In this document: piece after piece, positions 17,268 through 25,498 of the stretch
Numbering within the stretch: position 1 is the first letter of the stretch
Layout: each line of letters starts with the position of its first letter
Assembly: GCA_002894665.1 (NCBI GenBank)
Contig: NCRB01000007.1
Coordinates: 1 to 64,000 of the forward strand
Direction: 5' to 3'
DNA: 64,000 nt
Source of the DNA: Salinivenus iranica
GTDB lineage: Bacteria; Bacteroidota; Rhodothermia; Rhodothermales; Salinibacteraceae
The notes under the pieces: model-generated
Database searches by the model: none
Told to the model about the DNA's origin: nothing
What the model saw: the letters and a program-made list of their open reading frames with translations, nothing else
Position numbers and translations under genes: made by a program

Positions 17268-17777
17268 TCAGTCTGGAGGGGAGTTCTCATCCGTAAGAGC
17301 GGGAAGTTCGCTGTTGTAAGGACGACCATTTTTGCTCTCCTCATCGGAGCGTGAGGGGCGCCTGTATGATTGCCGGGACCCGGGGAATTCAGGCGCGAGT
17401 TCAGTTTCCGGCCTGGTGGACGACTCGCTCATATGTGCCTCAAGGTCGACACCTTCGTAGCGGAGAATGTCGATTCCTCGATATCGAATCTCTCCTCCTT
17501 TCCAGTCCGAGCGGGGAAGTTCACTCTCCGACTTCTTGCGCACATTGTCTTCAGTCACATCCCAACGGGCTGCTAAGAAGGTGACGGGGTACAGCGCGTG
17601 CAACCGGATTCCCATAATTTCGGCACTTGACTCTCTGACCCCTGCGACCGCCTCCCGGGCCATAGGACGTTTCTCTTCAATCCTCTGAACTACCTCAGAC
17701 AGAAGCCGCTCCTCGCGCTGCAGGAGCGCGTCTGCGAGCTGCCTGACAAGCTTCTCAGTGTCGATTTGAAGCTCCAT
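17268..17777 (-). CDS. HTH protein, probable excisionase or recombination directionality factor
   Basis: A 169-residue protein when started at the ATG at 17777 (MELQIDTEKLV); the frame is open further upstream, but that part looks non-coding. A predicted coiled helix (LLQREERLLSEVVQRIEEK) is followed by a winged-helix segment, LYPVTFLAARWDVTEDNVRK, with GGEIRYRGIDILRYEGVDLE. This matches the layout of MerR/excisionase-type HTH domains. The C-terminal 45 residues are polar and probably disordered. It ends 27 bases before the integrase on the same strand, the usual place for an Xis partner. Confidence 0.65.
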   Translation of the reverse strand: MELQIDTEKLVRQLADALLQREERLLSEVVQRIEEKRPMAREAVAGVRESSAEIMGIRLHALYPVTFLAARWDVTEDNVRKKSESELPRSDWKGGEIRYRGIDILRYEGVDLEAHMSESSTRPETELAPEFPGSRQSYRRPSRSDEESKNGRPYNSELPALTDENSPPD

Positions 17778-18052
17778 CTCTGAGGGAGAGCCGGGCCAGT
17801 TCGAATGCGAGGTCGCGTCGGCCCATATTCTCAGATGAGAAGCTCGTTCGTGGTGCCGAGGCGGTCGCATGGACGCATTTTTCGGGGGTTCGTCCACGCG
17901 TCCTTCGGTGCTGTCCATGCGAAAGCCCCGGCGGAGCCTCAACCCACCTGTTTACACATGTTCAAGCCGGGGCGGTAGCCGCCAGCATGGACACAGAAAT
18001 CAGTCATTCGTCCATGGAGAAACCGGCGAGAATGTCGGAAACCGGAAGGCAT

Positions 18053-18880
18053 CTACTCGTCCATCCGCGTAAAGGCCTCATGGAGCGCTTTCCGGACGTG
18101 CCGCTCGTCGGTATGTCCAGTGTAACTGGAGTCGAGCTTGTATTCCTGCTGCGCGATGTCGACGCGCTTTGCTCGCGGCTTGTCGGCATGTTCGGCCTGC
18201 ACCGCCTTCGCAATGGCAGCTGGAGAGGAAAGCGCCGTTCTCTGGTCGCTGTCGTATGCCTCGTAACCGTCTAAGTAATGGCCCACCTCGTCCAGCACCT
18301 CAAGGGCAACACTGTGTTGGGCAGCGTCCAGGGCCCGGCGGCCGAGTTCATCAATTTCTCCGGGGCTGAGGCAGTAGACACTCAGCTCCACGGCAGACTC
18401 GTCGTCGACTTTTTCGGGAGTCCGGTATTGCCAGCCGGTGGTGTCGTGAACCGTTTTGCAGAGCATCTGTCGAGGAATTGGAGCCTCTACATCAGACAGG
18501 CTAAGTTCAGCGGCCGGATCCCCTGCTGGCAGCGCGAGCATCTGTTGCCAGAGCCGATGGAGCTGAAGCGACCGCTCATCCTCGTGGTAGGAGCGGCGCC
18601 GCTCTTTTATCTCCTGAAAATCCTCGTAGTGGAGCCCGTCCCAGTCCTCGCGAAACTCCTCCCGAAAGGACCGGGCCTTTCCGGTCATCTCCGCAAAGCG
18701 CTCGGCAAAAAATCCGGCATTGGACGAGAAGCCCCCCGTGTCAAGGAACTCTGCGTGGCGGACGGCAATCTGCCAAAAGTGGCGTTTCGTGTCGCGACTT
18801 ACTCGAAGCATTGGGTGCTGCGTGTTCGTCTTGAGAATTAGCGTACGCTCGATGGCGGCAGGAAGGCCCAGATTCACCAC
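18053..18880 (-). CDS. Hypothetical protein, 275 residues
   Basis: The family is not recognised. The sequence is largely alpha-helical and acidic, with charged stretches such as EIKERRRSYHEDERSL (about 90-105) and SPGEIDELGRRALDAAQHSV. The length is uncertain because the GTG start at 18880 could be replaced by the ATG at 18811 (MLRVSRDTKRHFWQI). No catalytic motif, membrane segment or signal peptide is seen. It lies in the recombination region between the probable excisionase and a double-HTH regulator, all on the minus strand, so a role in island maintenance is possible but unproven. Confidence 0.6.
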   Translation of the reverse strand: MVNLGLPAAIERTLILKTNTQHPMLRVSRDTKRHFWQIAVRHAEFLDTGGFSSNAGFFAERFAEMTGKARSFREEFREDWDGLHYEDFQEIKERRRSYHEDERSLQLHRLWQQMLALPAGDPAAELSLSDVEAPIPRQMLCKTVHDTTGWQYRTPEKVDDESAVELSVYCLSPGEIDELGRRALDAAQHSVALEVLDEVGHYLDGYEAYDSDQRTALSSPAAIAKAVQAEHADKPRAKRVDIAQQEYKLDSSYTGHTDERHVRKALHEAFTRMDE

Positions 18881-18970
18881 AGGGCCTGGAGGAAAGGAGC
18901 GCCGTGCAGAGGAAGGAACGCCTTAAAAAAAGGAGGAGAGAGGCGACCTCTGGCCTGTCCCTCACTGGAA

Positions 18971-19615
18971 TCAGATCTGAAGGTCCAAGGCCTCGTCGTA
19001 GAAGGCCTGCAGGCCCTGCGTCTTGAGCGTGTCCCACGCCGATGTGGGCTCCCGGTAGTCGGGCTGGTCCGGGTCCGAAGAGAGATCCAGTGCCAGGAGT
19101 GCTGCGCGGATCGCGTCCCCGAACGAGCCGTCGCCGCTTTCCCAAACGGCAGGAACGGAGTGGGTCACGCCCATGAATTTGGCAAACTCGGTTTGCGTCC
19201 AGCCCAGCCGGTTCCGCACGCCGAAGACCATCCGCCAATCCACCGGCTCGTCGGGCTGCATTTCGGGGGAGGGGGGGCGTCGGCATAAGGCCGCGGTTAC
19301 AACGGGGACCACTCCCATATCGAGAAGCAAATCCCCGATTTCTTGCCCTTCAGCAGAGGAGGCCTCCACGCCTCCGGCCACGAGCCGAAGAGCGGCTTTG
19401 CGCGCTTCAGTCTCTCCGACATGCTGTTTTTCCCAGCGGTGGGCCGTGAGCTTCGAGACCCCGAAAAACGCGCCCAGGTCCGCTTGCGTCCAGCCGAGCG
19501 TGTCACGGAGTGTCGGAAGCAGCTCCCCGAAGAGGTCAGGCGTCTCGATCGGAGATCGATCCCGACTGCGCTCCGTCCTCTCGCCGTGGCTCAACCCTTT
19601 TTGGACCGTTGGCAT
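18971..19615 (-). CDS. Regulator with two XRE-type helix-turn-helix domains
   Basis: A 214-residue protein with two tandem XRE-like HTH units. The first is LRDTLGWTQADLGAFFGVSK with LTAHRWEKQHVG (about 36-70). The second is RNRLGWTQTEFAKFMGVTHS with VPAVWESGDGS (about 132-165). Each shows the WTQ..(L/F)...(F/M)GV pattern of the lambda-repressor-like fold. There is no visible effector domain, so the second unit may serve in dimerisation or bind a second half-site. It is divergent from the gene at 19691 across a 75-base spacer and may control it. Confidence 0.82.
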   Translation of the reverse strand: MPTVQKGLSHGERTERSRDRSPIETPDLFGELLPTLRDTLGWTQADLGAFFGVSKLTAHRWEKQHVGETEARKAALRLVAGGVEASSAEGQEIGDLLLDMGVVPVVTAALCRRPPSPEMQPDEPVDWRMVFGVRNRLGWTQTEFAKFMGVTHSVPAVWESGDGSFGDAIRAALLALDLSSDPDQPDYREPTSAWDTLKTQGLQAFYDEALDLQI

Positions 19616-19690
19616 TTTTACGACTACTGTATTATCGTTATAAGGGAATCAGTCATCAGTTACTTTAATCACTGCTTCAGAGAATCTCAA

Positions 19691-21061
19691 ATGGCCGCTC
19701 CGAATCCATTCGACTTGCGACACCACCGCCCAGGCCCGGATGGGGACCTCGTGGAGCAGTTTCTCTCCACCTTTGGAAGCCGACTGACGCGCCGCAACTA
19801 CCGGACGGACCTGCGACAGTTTTTGGACGGGGAGGAGGTGACGCGACAGCAGGTGTCTCATGTCGGGGAGGAGGACATCGTCGAGTTTCTTCGAGGGAAG
19901 GCCGATTCTCTCAAGCGCTCGACGCTAAAACGCAAGCTGGAGACGATCCGCTCCTTCTTCCGGTGGCTCGTCCGACAGGACGTGCTCGGAGAGGGGCCGA
20001 TCCAGAAGGAAGTTGAGACCGGAGACCTAATCGATCAGGTCGTGGGGGAGAACCAGAAGACAGCTGGAGGAGACAGGGGAGACGAAAAAGAGAGCCGGAG
20101 TGAAGAAGGAGCATCAGGGCAAAGCGTCAGCGGACCCTCCCTCGCCACCCACCGGTCGGGCCGTGAAGAGGACCCCTTCGCCAGCGAGACCGACAGCGAT
20201 GGCGGCAGTGCGCGAGACAACCGCTCCGACTCGTCGTCCTCCGGTCGACTCTATCGTAGTGGAACGCCAGTGAGTTCACAACCCACGGAATCGCATTCCT
20301 CCACCTCCGACGGGGATGCGGGCCAAGAGGACCGGTTCGAAGAAGGGGGCTACGAGGAGACAGAGGCCGAGGCGGAATCCCCTCCTGAAGACGAACCGAC
20401 GCGGGGCAGGTCGACCGACGAGGGGGCCTCTGGGGGAGGCGCTTCGGACCCGACGCCAGTGAATACGCCCCCAACGGACACGCCGTCGCCAGACACAACC
20501 TCCGTGGAAAAACGCTCAGGTGGCGAAGATTCTACCGGCCCACCACAGTGGGCGTATGAGCCGGGGGAGCCACTGACCGTTGACCTCCGTCGGGGAGAGC
20601 ACTTTTCGATCGCTGATCTGCCGAAAGCCCTCCGGGGGGCGCTTCGAAAAATCTCGAGTCCTGACGGGGCCAACGGCTTCGTTATCCGATGCACCAGGGA
20701 TCTGAAGATTCTGGTTCAGAGTCACCAGGACCAGGAATCCCTGACCGTTCAGGTGAGGGTCAAACACCGTGCTCTGCGGCGCGCGATTCGGAATCAAGGA
20801 GACCTATCGGACGAGCCCGGCCTGCGCCGGGCGGTTGGGTACCTCGCGGGTCGGGACTGGGTCCTGCCGCGCGCGATTCACGCAAGCATGTCGGCGGACT
20901 CGGGCGAGGCAGAGGGGCCATTTTCCGAGGAAGGCCCAATATGGAGCCAAGAGAGTGCCGACAATCAAATGATTCGAGTGTACATCGCAACGGAAGTCAC
21001 GGGTGTGCTCACCGAGGGGTTTAATCTCGAAAAGGATGAACGGGTCTTTCTTGGGGCATGA
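19691..21061 (+). CDS. Orphan integrase-core-domain protein with long disordered linker
   Basis: The 456-residue product starts at ATG 19691 (MAAPNPFDLRHH); the frame is open further upstream, but that part overlaps the divergent regulator. Residues about 18-105 form a SAM-like core-binding domain of tyrosine recombinases (RRNYRTDLRQFLDG, VEFLRGKADSLKRST, LETIRSFFRWLVRQD). No catalytic domain follows. Instead there are about 175 acidic Ser/Glu/Pro-rich, probably disordered residues, then a compact 140-residue C-terminal domain (FSIADLPKALRGALRKI, VQVRVKHRALRRAIRNQ). The protein could bind DNA at recombination sites without cutting it. The C-terminal family is unknown to me. Confidence 0.75.
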   Translation: MAAPNPFDLRHHRPGPDGDLVEQFLSTFGSRLTRRNYRTDLRQFLDGEEVTRQQVSHVGEEDIVEFLRGKADSLKRSTLKRKLETIRSFFRWLVRQDVLGEGPIQKEVETGDLIDQVVGENQKTAGGDRGDEKESRSEEGASGQSVSGPSLATHRSGREEDPFASETDSDGGSARDNRSDSSSSGRLYRSGTPVSSQPTESHSSTSDGDAGQEDRFEEGGYEETEAEAESPPEDEPTRGRSTDEGASGGGASDPTPVNTPPTDTPSPDTTSVEKRSGGEDSTGPPQWAYEPGEPLTVDLRRGEHFSIADLPKALRGALRKISSPDGANGFVIRCTRDLKILVQSHQDQESLTVQVRVKHRALRRAIRNQGDLSDEPGLRRAVGYLAGRDWVLPRAIHASMSADSGEAEGPFSEEGPIWSQESADNQMIRVYIATEVTGVLTEGFNLEKDERVFLGA

Positions 21062-21425
21062 GGGCCCTCGTCTCCGAGAGAAGCTCAGATGCGTGTCTGA
21101 TAACGCTGATAATACAGGCTTAGCGGCGTATGAGGTCGATTTGGTTTGTCGCATCTGCCCCAGAAGACCCGTGGTAAGCTGCATTATAACCACCGGCTCT
21201 ACTTCAAGGCAGCATTATACAGTTTATCCAATAATGCAGGCTTTGCGAGGGGGGCATCCCTTGCAAGGAGGGGCTTTGTAGGGGAGTGGTGGAGGCTTCG
21301 CCCTCCCCCTTGCGCCCCCTGTTTTGCCGGATGACACGGCAAATCTTATAACGCCAAGCCGGAGCGCCTTCCGTTCACAGACCTCCTCAAATCATATATC
21401 TGCTCGAACAGAATCACCTGATGCG
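21062..21425. other. Non-coding stretch with small hairpins
   Basis: No gene is supportable between the orphan integrase-domain gene and the BrxL-like gene. An imperfect hairpin lies at about 21241-21265 (TTGCGAGGG against CCCTTGCAA). Two near copies of GCAGCATTATA occur about 33 bases apart (around 21178 and 21211). A short stem with a CTTCG loop is at about 21290-21307. Promoters for the BrxL-like gene should lie here. Confidence 0.5.
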
Positions 21426-23006
21426 ATGACTTCTCTAACCGACCAGTCTCCAGGCCACATGCCGCAGAGTGACAGCCCCGACCCCCGCGCCCGCTCCTCC
21501 TCAGACGAAAAAGACGAGCGATCGGGAGGGGAGGTTGAAAGCGGTGATGTGGACCGCGCGGCGAAGTCTGCCTTTGGGGACTGGCTTGTCTCAAAAGCGC
21601 GGGCCCGCCGGTTTGCAGGACAGCATTCCGTCCCACATCACCTCGCCGAGTGGGTCCTGTCGCGGTATAGGGCAGAGGGACGTTCAGGTCGTGAAGCTGC
21701 GCGTGAGGCGCGCAAACTGCTGAGCGAGCGATTGGCCAAAGCCGAAGACATTGAGCTCCTGAAAATGGAGGCGAGTGATGAAGGGGCGGTTCGGGTTATC
21801 GACGAGGTAGAAGGAACGTTTGACGAGCGTCGAGACCAAGCCATTCTAGACTTTGCGGAGCTCGGTCTCACCAGCGTTCCAGTGGAGAAAGAGACTGCGC
21901 AATCATACCCGCGACTTCTGAAGGGCGGGTTCTATGCAGATGTTGAACTGCGCTATGTGGGAGAGGAAACGGGTTCTTCCTTTCGGGCTGCGGACCTTCG
22001 GCCGATGACGGCTCCAGGCACCGGTCTCTTGGAAACGCTCAGCGCGGGCCGGGAGCACTTCACCGATGCTGAGTGGCTGTATTTTCTTGTTCGGTCGGTG
22101 GGCTTCGCCTCTCCCAGTGAAAACATTCCACCGAGAGCCGCGGCTCTTACGTTGCTTCGGCTTCTGCCGCTCGTCGAAGAGCGGTATAGCATGCTTGAGC
22201 TTGGGCCCCGGCAGACCGGAAAAAGCTATCTCTACGAAGACCTGACGCCCCACGCGTATCTCCTCTCCAGCGGCATGGCCACGGAGGCGCAGCTTTTTGT
22301 GCACGCTGGGACTGGAGAGGCGGGCCTCATCGCTCAGTACGACACGGTCTGCTTCGACGAGATCACGACTGCGTCGGCGGCCATCGAGAATATCGTAAGC
22401 GGCCTCAAGGGATATCTCTCTTCTGGGGCTTCGCGCCGGGGGACGGAGGAGGTGCGGGGCCGAGCCTCCGTGGTCATGCTTGGAAACATTGACCGACCTG
22501 TGGGCGAAGTCCTTGAAGAAGACGGTCATCTCTTTTCTCCCTTGCCGGACGCCTTGGCGGAAGATACAGCCGTTATGGACCGCATGTCTGCCTTTCTGCC
22601 GGGCTGGGAGATGCCCAAGCTCGGGCCGGGGCACTACGCCTCCGGCCTCGCGCTTCCAAGTGACCTGCTGGCCGAGGGAGTCAAAGAGCTTCGAGAGAGA
22701 AACTACATTCCTACCCTCGAACAGCGGATCTCACTGAAGGGAAACCTGACGGGGCGAGACCGACGCGCGGCATGGCAGACCATGAGTGGCCTCGTGAAAC
22801 TGCTTTATCCGTCCCTGGACGGAATCGCACCAGAGGAGATCTCAGATGAGGTGCTCCGGTGGGCCGCCTGGCTGGGGCTGGAGATGCGGCTGCGCGTCCG
22901 AAGTCAGCAGCACCGCCTCCAGCCCGACGAATTTGAGGAAGGAGAGTTTGGGTTTCAGGTTGGTGGAGACGGGAGGACCGTGGTGGTCCAGCTGCCCGAG
23001 GAATAG
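21426..23006 (+). CDS. BrxL-like AAA+ ATPase lacking the Lon protease domain
   Basis: A 526-residue product from ATG 21426. The first 55 residues are polar and disordered. A helical N-terminal domain is followed by an AAA+ core: ELGPRQTGKSYLYEDLTPHA carries Walker A (about 260-267), YDTVCFDEIT carries Walker B (about 304-312), and SVVMLGNIDRP (about 348-358) resembles sensor 1. The wording around the P-loop, with YLLSSGMATEAQLF next to it, closely follows BrxL of BREX phage-defence systems, which is about 680 residues with a C-terminal Lon-like protease domain. That domain is absent here. No other BREX gene (pglX, pglZ, brxC) is present, so this is a solitary relative. It may act as a DNA-dependent helicase-like ring. 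Confidence 0.72.
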   Translation: MTSLTDQSPGHMPQSDSPDPRARSSSDEKDERSGGEVESGDVDRAAKSAFGDWLVSKARARRFAGQHSVPHHLAEWVLSRYRAEGRSGREAAREARKLLSERLAKAEDIELLKMEASDEGAVRVIDEVEGTFDERRDQAILDFAELGLTSVPVEKETAQSYPRLLKGGFYADVELRYVGEETGSSFRAADLRPMTAPGTGLLETLSAGREHFTDAEWLYFLVRSVGFASPSENIPPRAAALTLLRLLPLVEERYSMLELGPRQTGKSYLYEDLTPHAYLLSSGMATEAQLFVHAGTGEAGLIAQYDTVCFDEITTASAAIENIVSGLKGYLSSGASRRGTEEVRGRASVVMLGNIDRPVGEVLEEDGHLFSPLPDALAEDTAVMDRMSAFLPGWEMPKLGPGHYASGLALPSDLLAEGVKELRERNYIPTLEQRISLKGNLTGRDRRAAWQTMSGLVKLLYPSLDGIAPEEISDEVLRWAAWLGLEMRLRVRSQQHRLQPDEFEEGEFGFQVGGDGRTVVVQLPEE

Positions 23007-23105
23007 GCGTGGAGCGAAAAGTGGGAGGCGCGTGTGTTATGACTCAGTTTCCTCTTTCTGATTTGTTGGCCAACGGGCGGAATTCCGATTGACTTTCGGG
23101 GGGCT

Positions 23106-23124
23106 GTGTAACATCATGTTACAC
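23106..23124. promoter_or_regulatory. Palindromic operator candidate
   Basis: GTGTAACATCATGTTACAC is a perfect inverted repeat with 9-base arms around one central base. It lies 27 bases upstream of the ATG of the HTH gene at 23152 and about 300 bases upstream of queD. It is a good candidate binding site for a dimeric regulator, perhaps the HTH protein itself. Confidence 0.65.
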
Positions 23125-23151
23125 GCATCAAAAAATAGATCTGACCGGCCC

Positions 23152-23385
23152 ATGCCCATTGAGATCTCTGGGAAGCGGTTCTTTACGGTCACGGACCTGA
23201 CCGAAATCGTTGGCGTAACTCGTCAAACAATATGGCGTTGGCGTCGGAACGGCCACGTTCCTACTGGGCGCCGATACCGAGGCCAGAACATCGTATTTAC
23301 CCGGGATGAGGTAGAAGAAATTTATGCTCATGCACATCGTCTTGAGCCGAGTGACGTAGGTGACGATGTCAGAGAGCAACTCTAA
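23152..23385 (+). CDS. Small MerR/excisionase-type HTH protein upstream of the preQ0 genes
   Basis: A 77-residue protein from ATG 23152 (MPIEISGKRFFT); the frame is open upstream, but that would run across the palindrome at 23106-23124. RFFTVTDLTEIVGVTRQTIW followed by RWRRNGHVPTGRRYRGQNIV is a complete winged helix-turn-helix of the HTH_17/excisionase kind (about residues 9-55). There is no effector domain. It ends 38 bases before queD on the same strand, so it may be the first gene of the preQ0 operon and its regulator, or a recombination directionality factor. Confidence 0.75.
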   Translation: MPIEISGKRFFTVTDLTEIVGVTRQTIWRWRRNGHVPTGRRYRGQNIVFTRDEVEEIYAHAHRLEPSDVGDDVREQL

Positions 23386-23423
23386 CTCTTTGATCAAAAC
23401 GACGCGGAAGCGCAGACTAGCCA

Positions 23424-23930
23424 ATGACAGTAGCCAAGCGATTTCGTTGGGAAGCGGCACACCGCCTTCCCTGGCACGAGGGAGACTGTCGGTTTGTCCA
23501 TGGGCACTCCTACCGGATGATGGTAGAAGTGGAGGGGGAGCCTACGGAGGATACCCCCGGTGGCAGCTCGATGCTGATTGATTTCAAGCACGTTAAGCGG
23601 ATGGTCAAGCCTCTGGTTGAAGAAATGGACCATGCGACCATGGTCGCCGACTACGACACCGAACTGAAGGAGGCCCTGGCGACGATCAACTCGAAGACAT
23701 ACGTGCTTGACGTGGACTCGACAGCCGAAAACCTCGCGGCTCACTTTGCTGATCACATAGGCACCGAAGGCCACGAGGTCCTCGAAAAGCATGGCGTCGA
23801 TACGATTCGGGTCAAGCTTTGGGAAACGGAAACCTGCTACGCGGAGATTAAAAAATCGGTCTCAGAATACGTCGGCGTAGAGGAGTCCGAAGTCGAGACC
23901 CATTCCACCCCTACTCCCGTGAGCGCGTAG
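23424..23930 (+). CDS. queD: 6-carboxy-5,6,7,8-tetrahydropterin synthase QueD
   Basis: A 168-residue member of the 6-pyruvoyl-tetrahydropterin synthase family. It converts 7,8-dihydroneopterin triphosphate to 6-carboxytetrahydropterin, the second step to preQ0. The zinc ligands His13 (WEAAHRL), His26 and His28 (VHGHSY) are present. So are the catalytic Cys22, the Asp69-His70 pair and the substrate-binding Glu136 (WETETCYAEI). It is somewhat longer than typical QueD (about 120-140) because of an insertion around 38-50 and a C-terminal tail. It is 9 bases from queC and part of the queD-queC-queE-folE2 operon that supplies the Dpd system. Confidence 0.95.
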   Translation: MTVAKRFRWEAAHRLPWHEGDCRFVHGHSYRMMVEVEGEPTEDTPGGSSMLIDFKHVKRMVKPLVEEMDHATMVADYDTELKEALATINSKTYVLDVDSTAENLAAHFADHIGTEGHEVLEKHGVDTIRVKLWETETCYAEIKKSVSEYVGVEESEVETHSTPTPVSA

Positions 23931-23939
23931 CTACCAGAT

Positions 23940-24671
23940 ATGGAGATTGGAAACAACCAGAATCTGTCTCCTCCTTCCACGCCCGGCGATTCAGCCGTCG
24001 TATTGTTTTCTGGAGGACAAGACTCTACGACCTGTCTCTTTTGGGCGCTGCACCACTTCGATGAGGTCAGGGCCCTCGGCTTCGACTACGGACAAAAACA
24101 TGACGTCGAGGTTGAGCAGGCGCAGAAGATTGCCTCCCAGGCGGGCGTGCCGTACGATCGGATTGACATGGCGGGCACCCTCGAAGGCTCGGCGCTCACC
24201 GAGCATGAGAAAGACATGAGCGCCAAGCACGAGAAGGATGAGAACCTACCTGCCTCCTTCGTCCCAGGTCGCAACGCGCTCTTTTTGAGCACCGCGGCGA
24301 GTTATGCCTACAACCGCGACATCCGGGACCTCATCGGGGGGATGTGTCAAACCGACTACTCTGGCTATCCGGACTGTCGCCGCGTCTTCATTGACTCCAT
24401 GGAGACGAGCCTGTCCTTGGCAATGGACGTCGACGTGCGCATCCACACGCCACTCATGTACCTCACCAAGGCCGAGACCTGGAAGTTGGCAAAAGACCTC
24501 GGGGAGGTAAATGGAGAAGATGTATTCGAGACGGTTCGCGTTGAGAGTCACACGGACTACAACGGCAACCGCTCACAGTGGAACGAATGGGGATACGGCA
24601 AACTCGACAACCCGGCCTCGAAGCTCCGCGCTGAGGGCTACAAAGAAGCCAAGGAGAAAGGATGGATATAG
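23940..24671 (+). CDS. queC: 7-cyano-7-deazaguanine (preQ0) synthase QueC, zinc cysteines lost
   Basis: A 243-residue QueC, the ATP-dependent enzyme that turns 7-carboxy-7-deazaguanine into preQ0. The PP-loop is LFSGGQDSTTCLFWAL (22-37), followed by ALGFDYGQKHDVE and VPGRNALFLSTAA (108-120). The expected C-terminal zinc knuckle (one Cys, then CxxCxxC) reads TDYNG (205-209) and GKLDNPASKLRAEG (220-233). All four cysteines are therefore replaced, by Asp206, Lys221, Asn224 and Ser227, while the surrounding residues are kept. The fold may be held without zinc. It overlaps queE by 10 bases. A second QueC-like gene at 12161 retains the cysteines. Confidence 0.93.
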   Translation: MEIGNNQNLSPPSTPGDSAVVLFSGGQDSTTCLFWALHHFDEVRALGFDYGQKHDVEVEQAQKIASQAGVPYDRIDMAGTLEGSALTEHEKDMSAKHEKDENLPASFVPGRNALFLSTAASYAYNRDIRDLIGGMCQTDYSGYPDCRRVFIDSMETSLSLAMDVDVRIHTPLMYLTKAETWKLAKDLGEVNGEDVFETVRVESHTDYNGNRSQWNEWGYGKLDNPASKLRAEGYKEAKEKGWI

Positions 24672-25483
24672 ACCGCAAGAACGCCACTTTGCCTGATGGT
24701 CCGCCCGCGGAGGCAGACCCATCCGGTACCGAGTCGCAGGAAGCGTCCCTGCCGAGTGACGTAAAGCAGGGGGAGGGCTCTGCTCAGACGTACCGTGTCA
24801 AGAATGTTTTTCGCACCGTTCAGGGCGAAGGATTCTGGGCTGGACGTCCTGCTGTATTCGTCCGTCTGGTAGGATGCAACATGTGGAGCGGGTACGAGGA
24901 GGATCGCGAGCGAGATGCGGAGCGGACGGGTGCGGGTTGCCCGCTCTGGTGCGACACAGACTTCACGAAGGAGGGAAGTGATGAGTTTACCGCCGCGGGG
25001 CTAGTTTCTCAGATGAAAGAAGAAGGGGGTGAGATTGGCTTCTGCGTCCTCACCGGTGGAGAGCCGTTTCTTCAGGCCGACGCCGCACTGATAGAGGCGC
25101 TTCACGACGCTGGGTACCAAGTCTCAATCGAGACCAACGGCACCGTACCAATTGAGGATGCTTTCTGGAGCGAGAGCAGAGAGCAACTGGTACCGCCGGA
25201 CTGGATCACCTGCAGCCCGAAGCTTCCAGAAGAGCAACTGCAACTGGAACGGTTCGATGAACTGAAACTCATCGTCCCTGATTATCGGCCTTCCGACTAC
25301 AAAGACTTTGCTGAACGGGGAATCGTGCACGGTGTCAACGGGGAGGAACGGAGGATCCTGCAGGTGCAGCCTGAAGATGGTCCTCGGCTGGAGGAGGCCA
25401 AGAACCTGGCCGTCGAGATCGTAACGAAAAACCCAGACTGGCAGGTGAGCGTGCAGGCCCACAAGATGCTTGGTATCGCTTAG
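24662..25483 (+). CDS. queE: 7-carboxy-7-deazaguanine synthase QueE (radical SAM)
   Basis: A 273-residue radical-SAM enzyme that converts carboxytetrahydropterin to 7-carboxy-7-deazaguanine. The start FRTVQGEGFWAGRPAVFVRL (50-69) and the SAM-binding motif LTGGEPFLQ (130-138) are classical QueE. The cluster cysteines are Cys72, Cys93 and Cys97. This gives C-x20-C-x3-C, with a long loop like the QueE forms that have C-x14-C-x2-C, but with an extra residue (Trp96) between the last two cysteines. The first 40 residues are a polar extension. It is translationally coupled to queC, and folE2 follows after 15 bases. Confidence 0.93.
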   Translation: MDIDRKNATLPDGPPAEADPSGTESQEASLPSDVKQGEGSAQTYRVKNVFRTVQGEGFWAGRPAVFVRLVGCNMWSGYEEDRERDAERTGAGCPLWCDTDFTKEGSDEFTAAGLVSQMKEEGGEIGFCVLTGGEPFLQADAALIEALHDAGYQVSIETNGTVPIEDAFWSESREQLVPPDWITCSPKLPEEQLQLERFDELKLIVPDYRPSDYKDFAERGIVHGVNGEERRILQVQPEDGPRLEEAKNLAVEIVTKNPDWQVSVQAHKMLGIA

Positions 25484-25498
25484 AACTCACATTTACAA

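Noticed and set aside
21426-23006. A complete BREX system
   Set aside because: Only the BrxL-like ATPase is present. No methylase, PglZ phosphatase or BrxC ATPase lies in the window.
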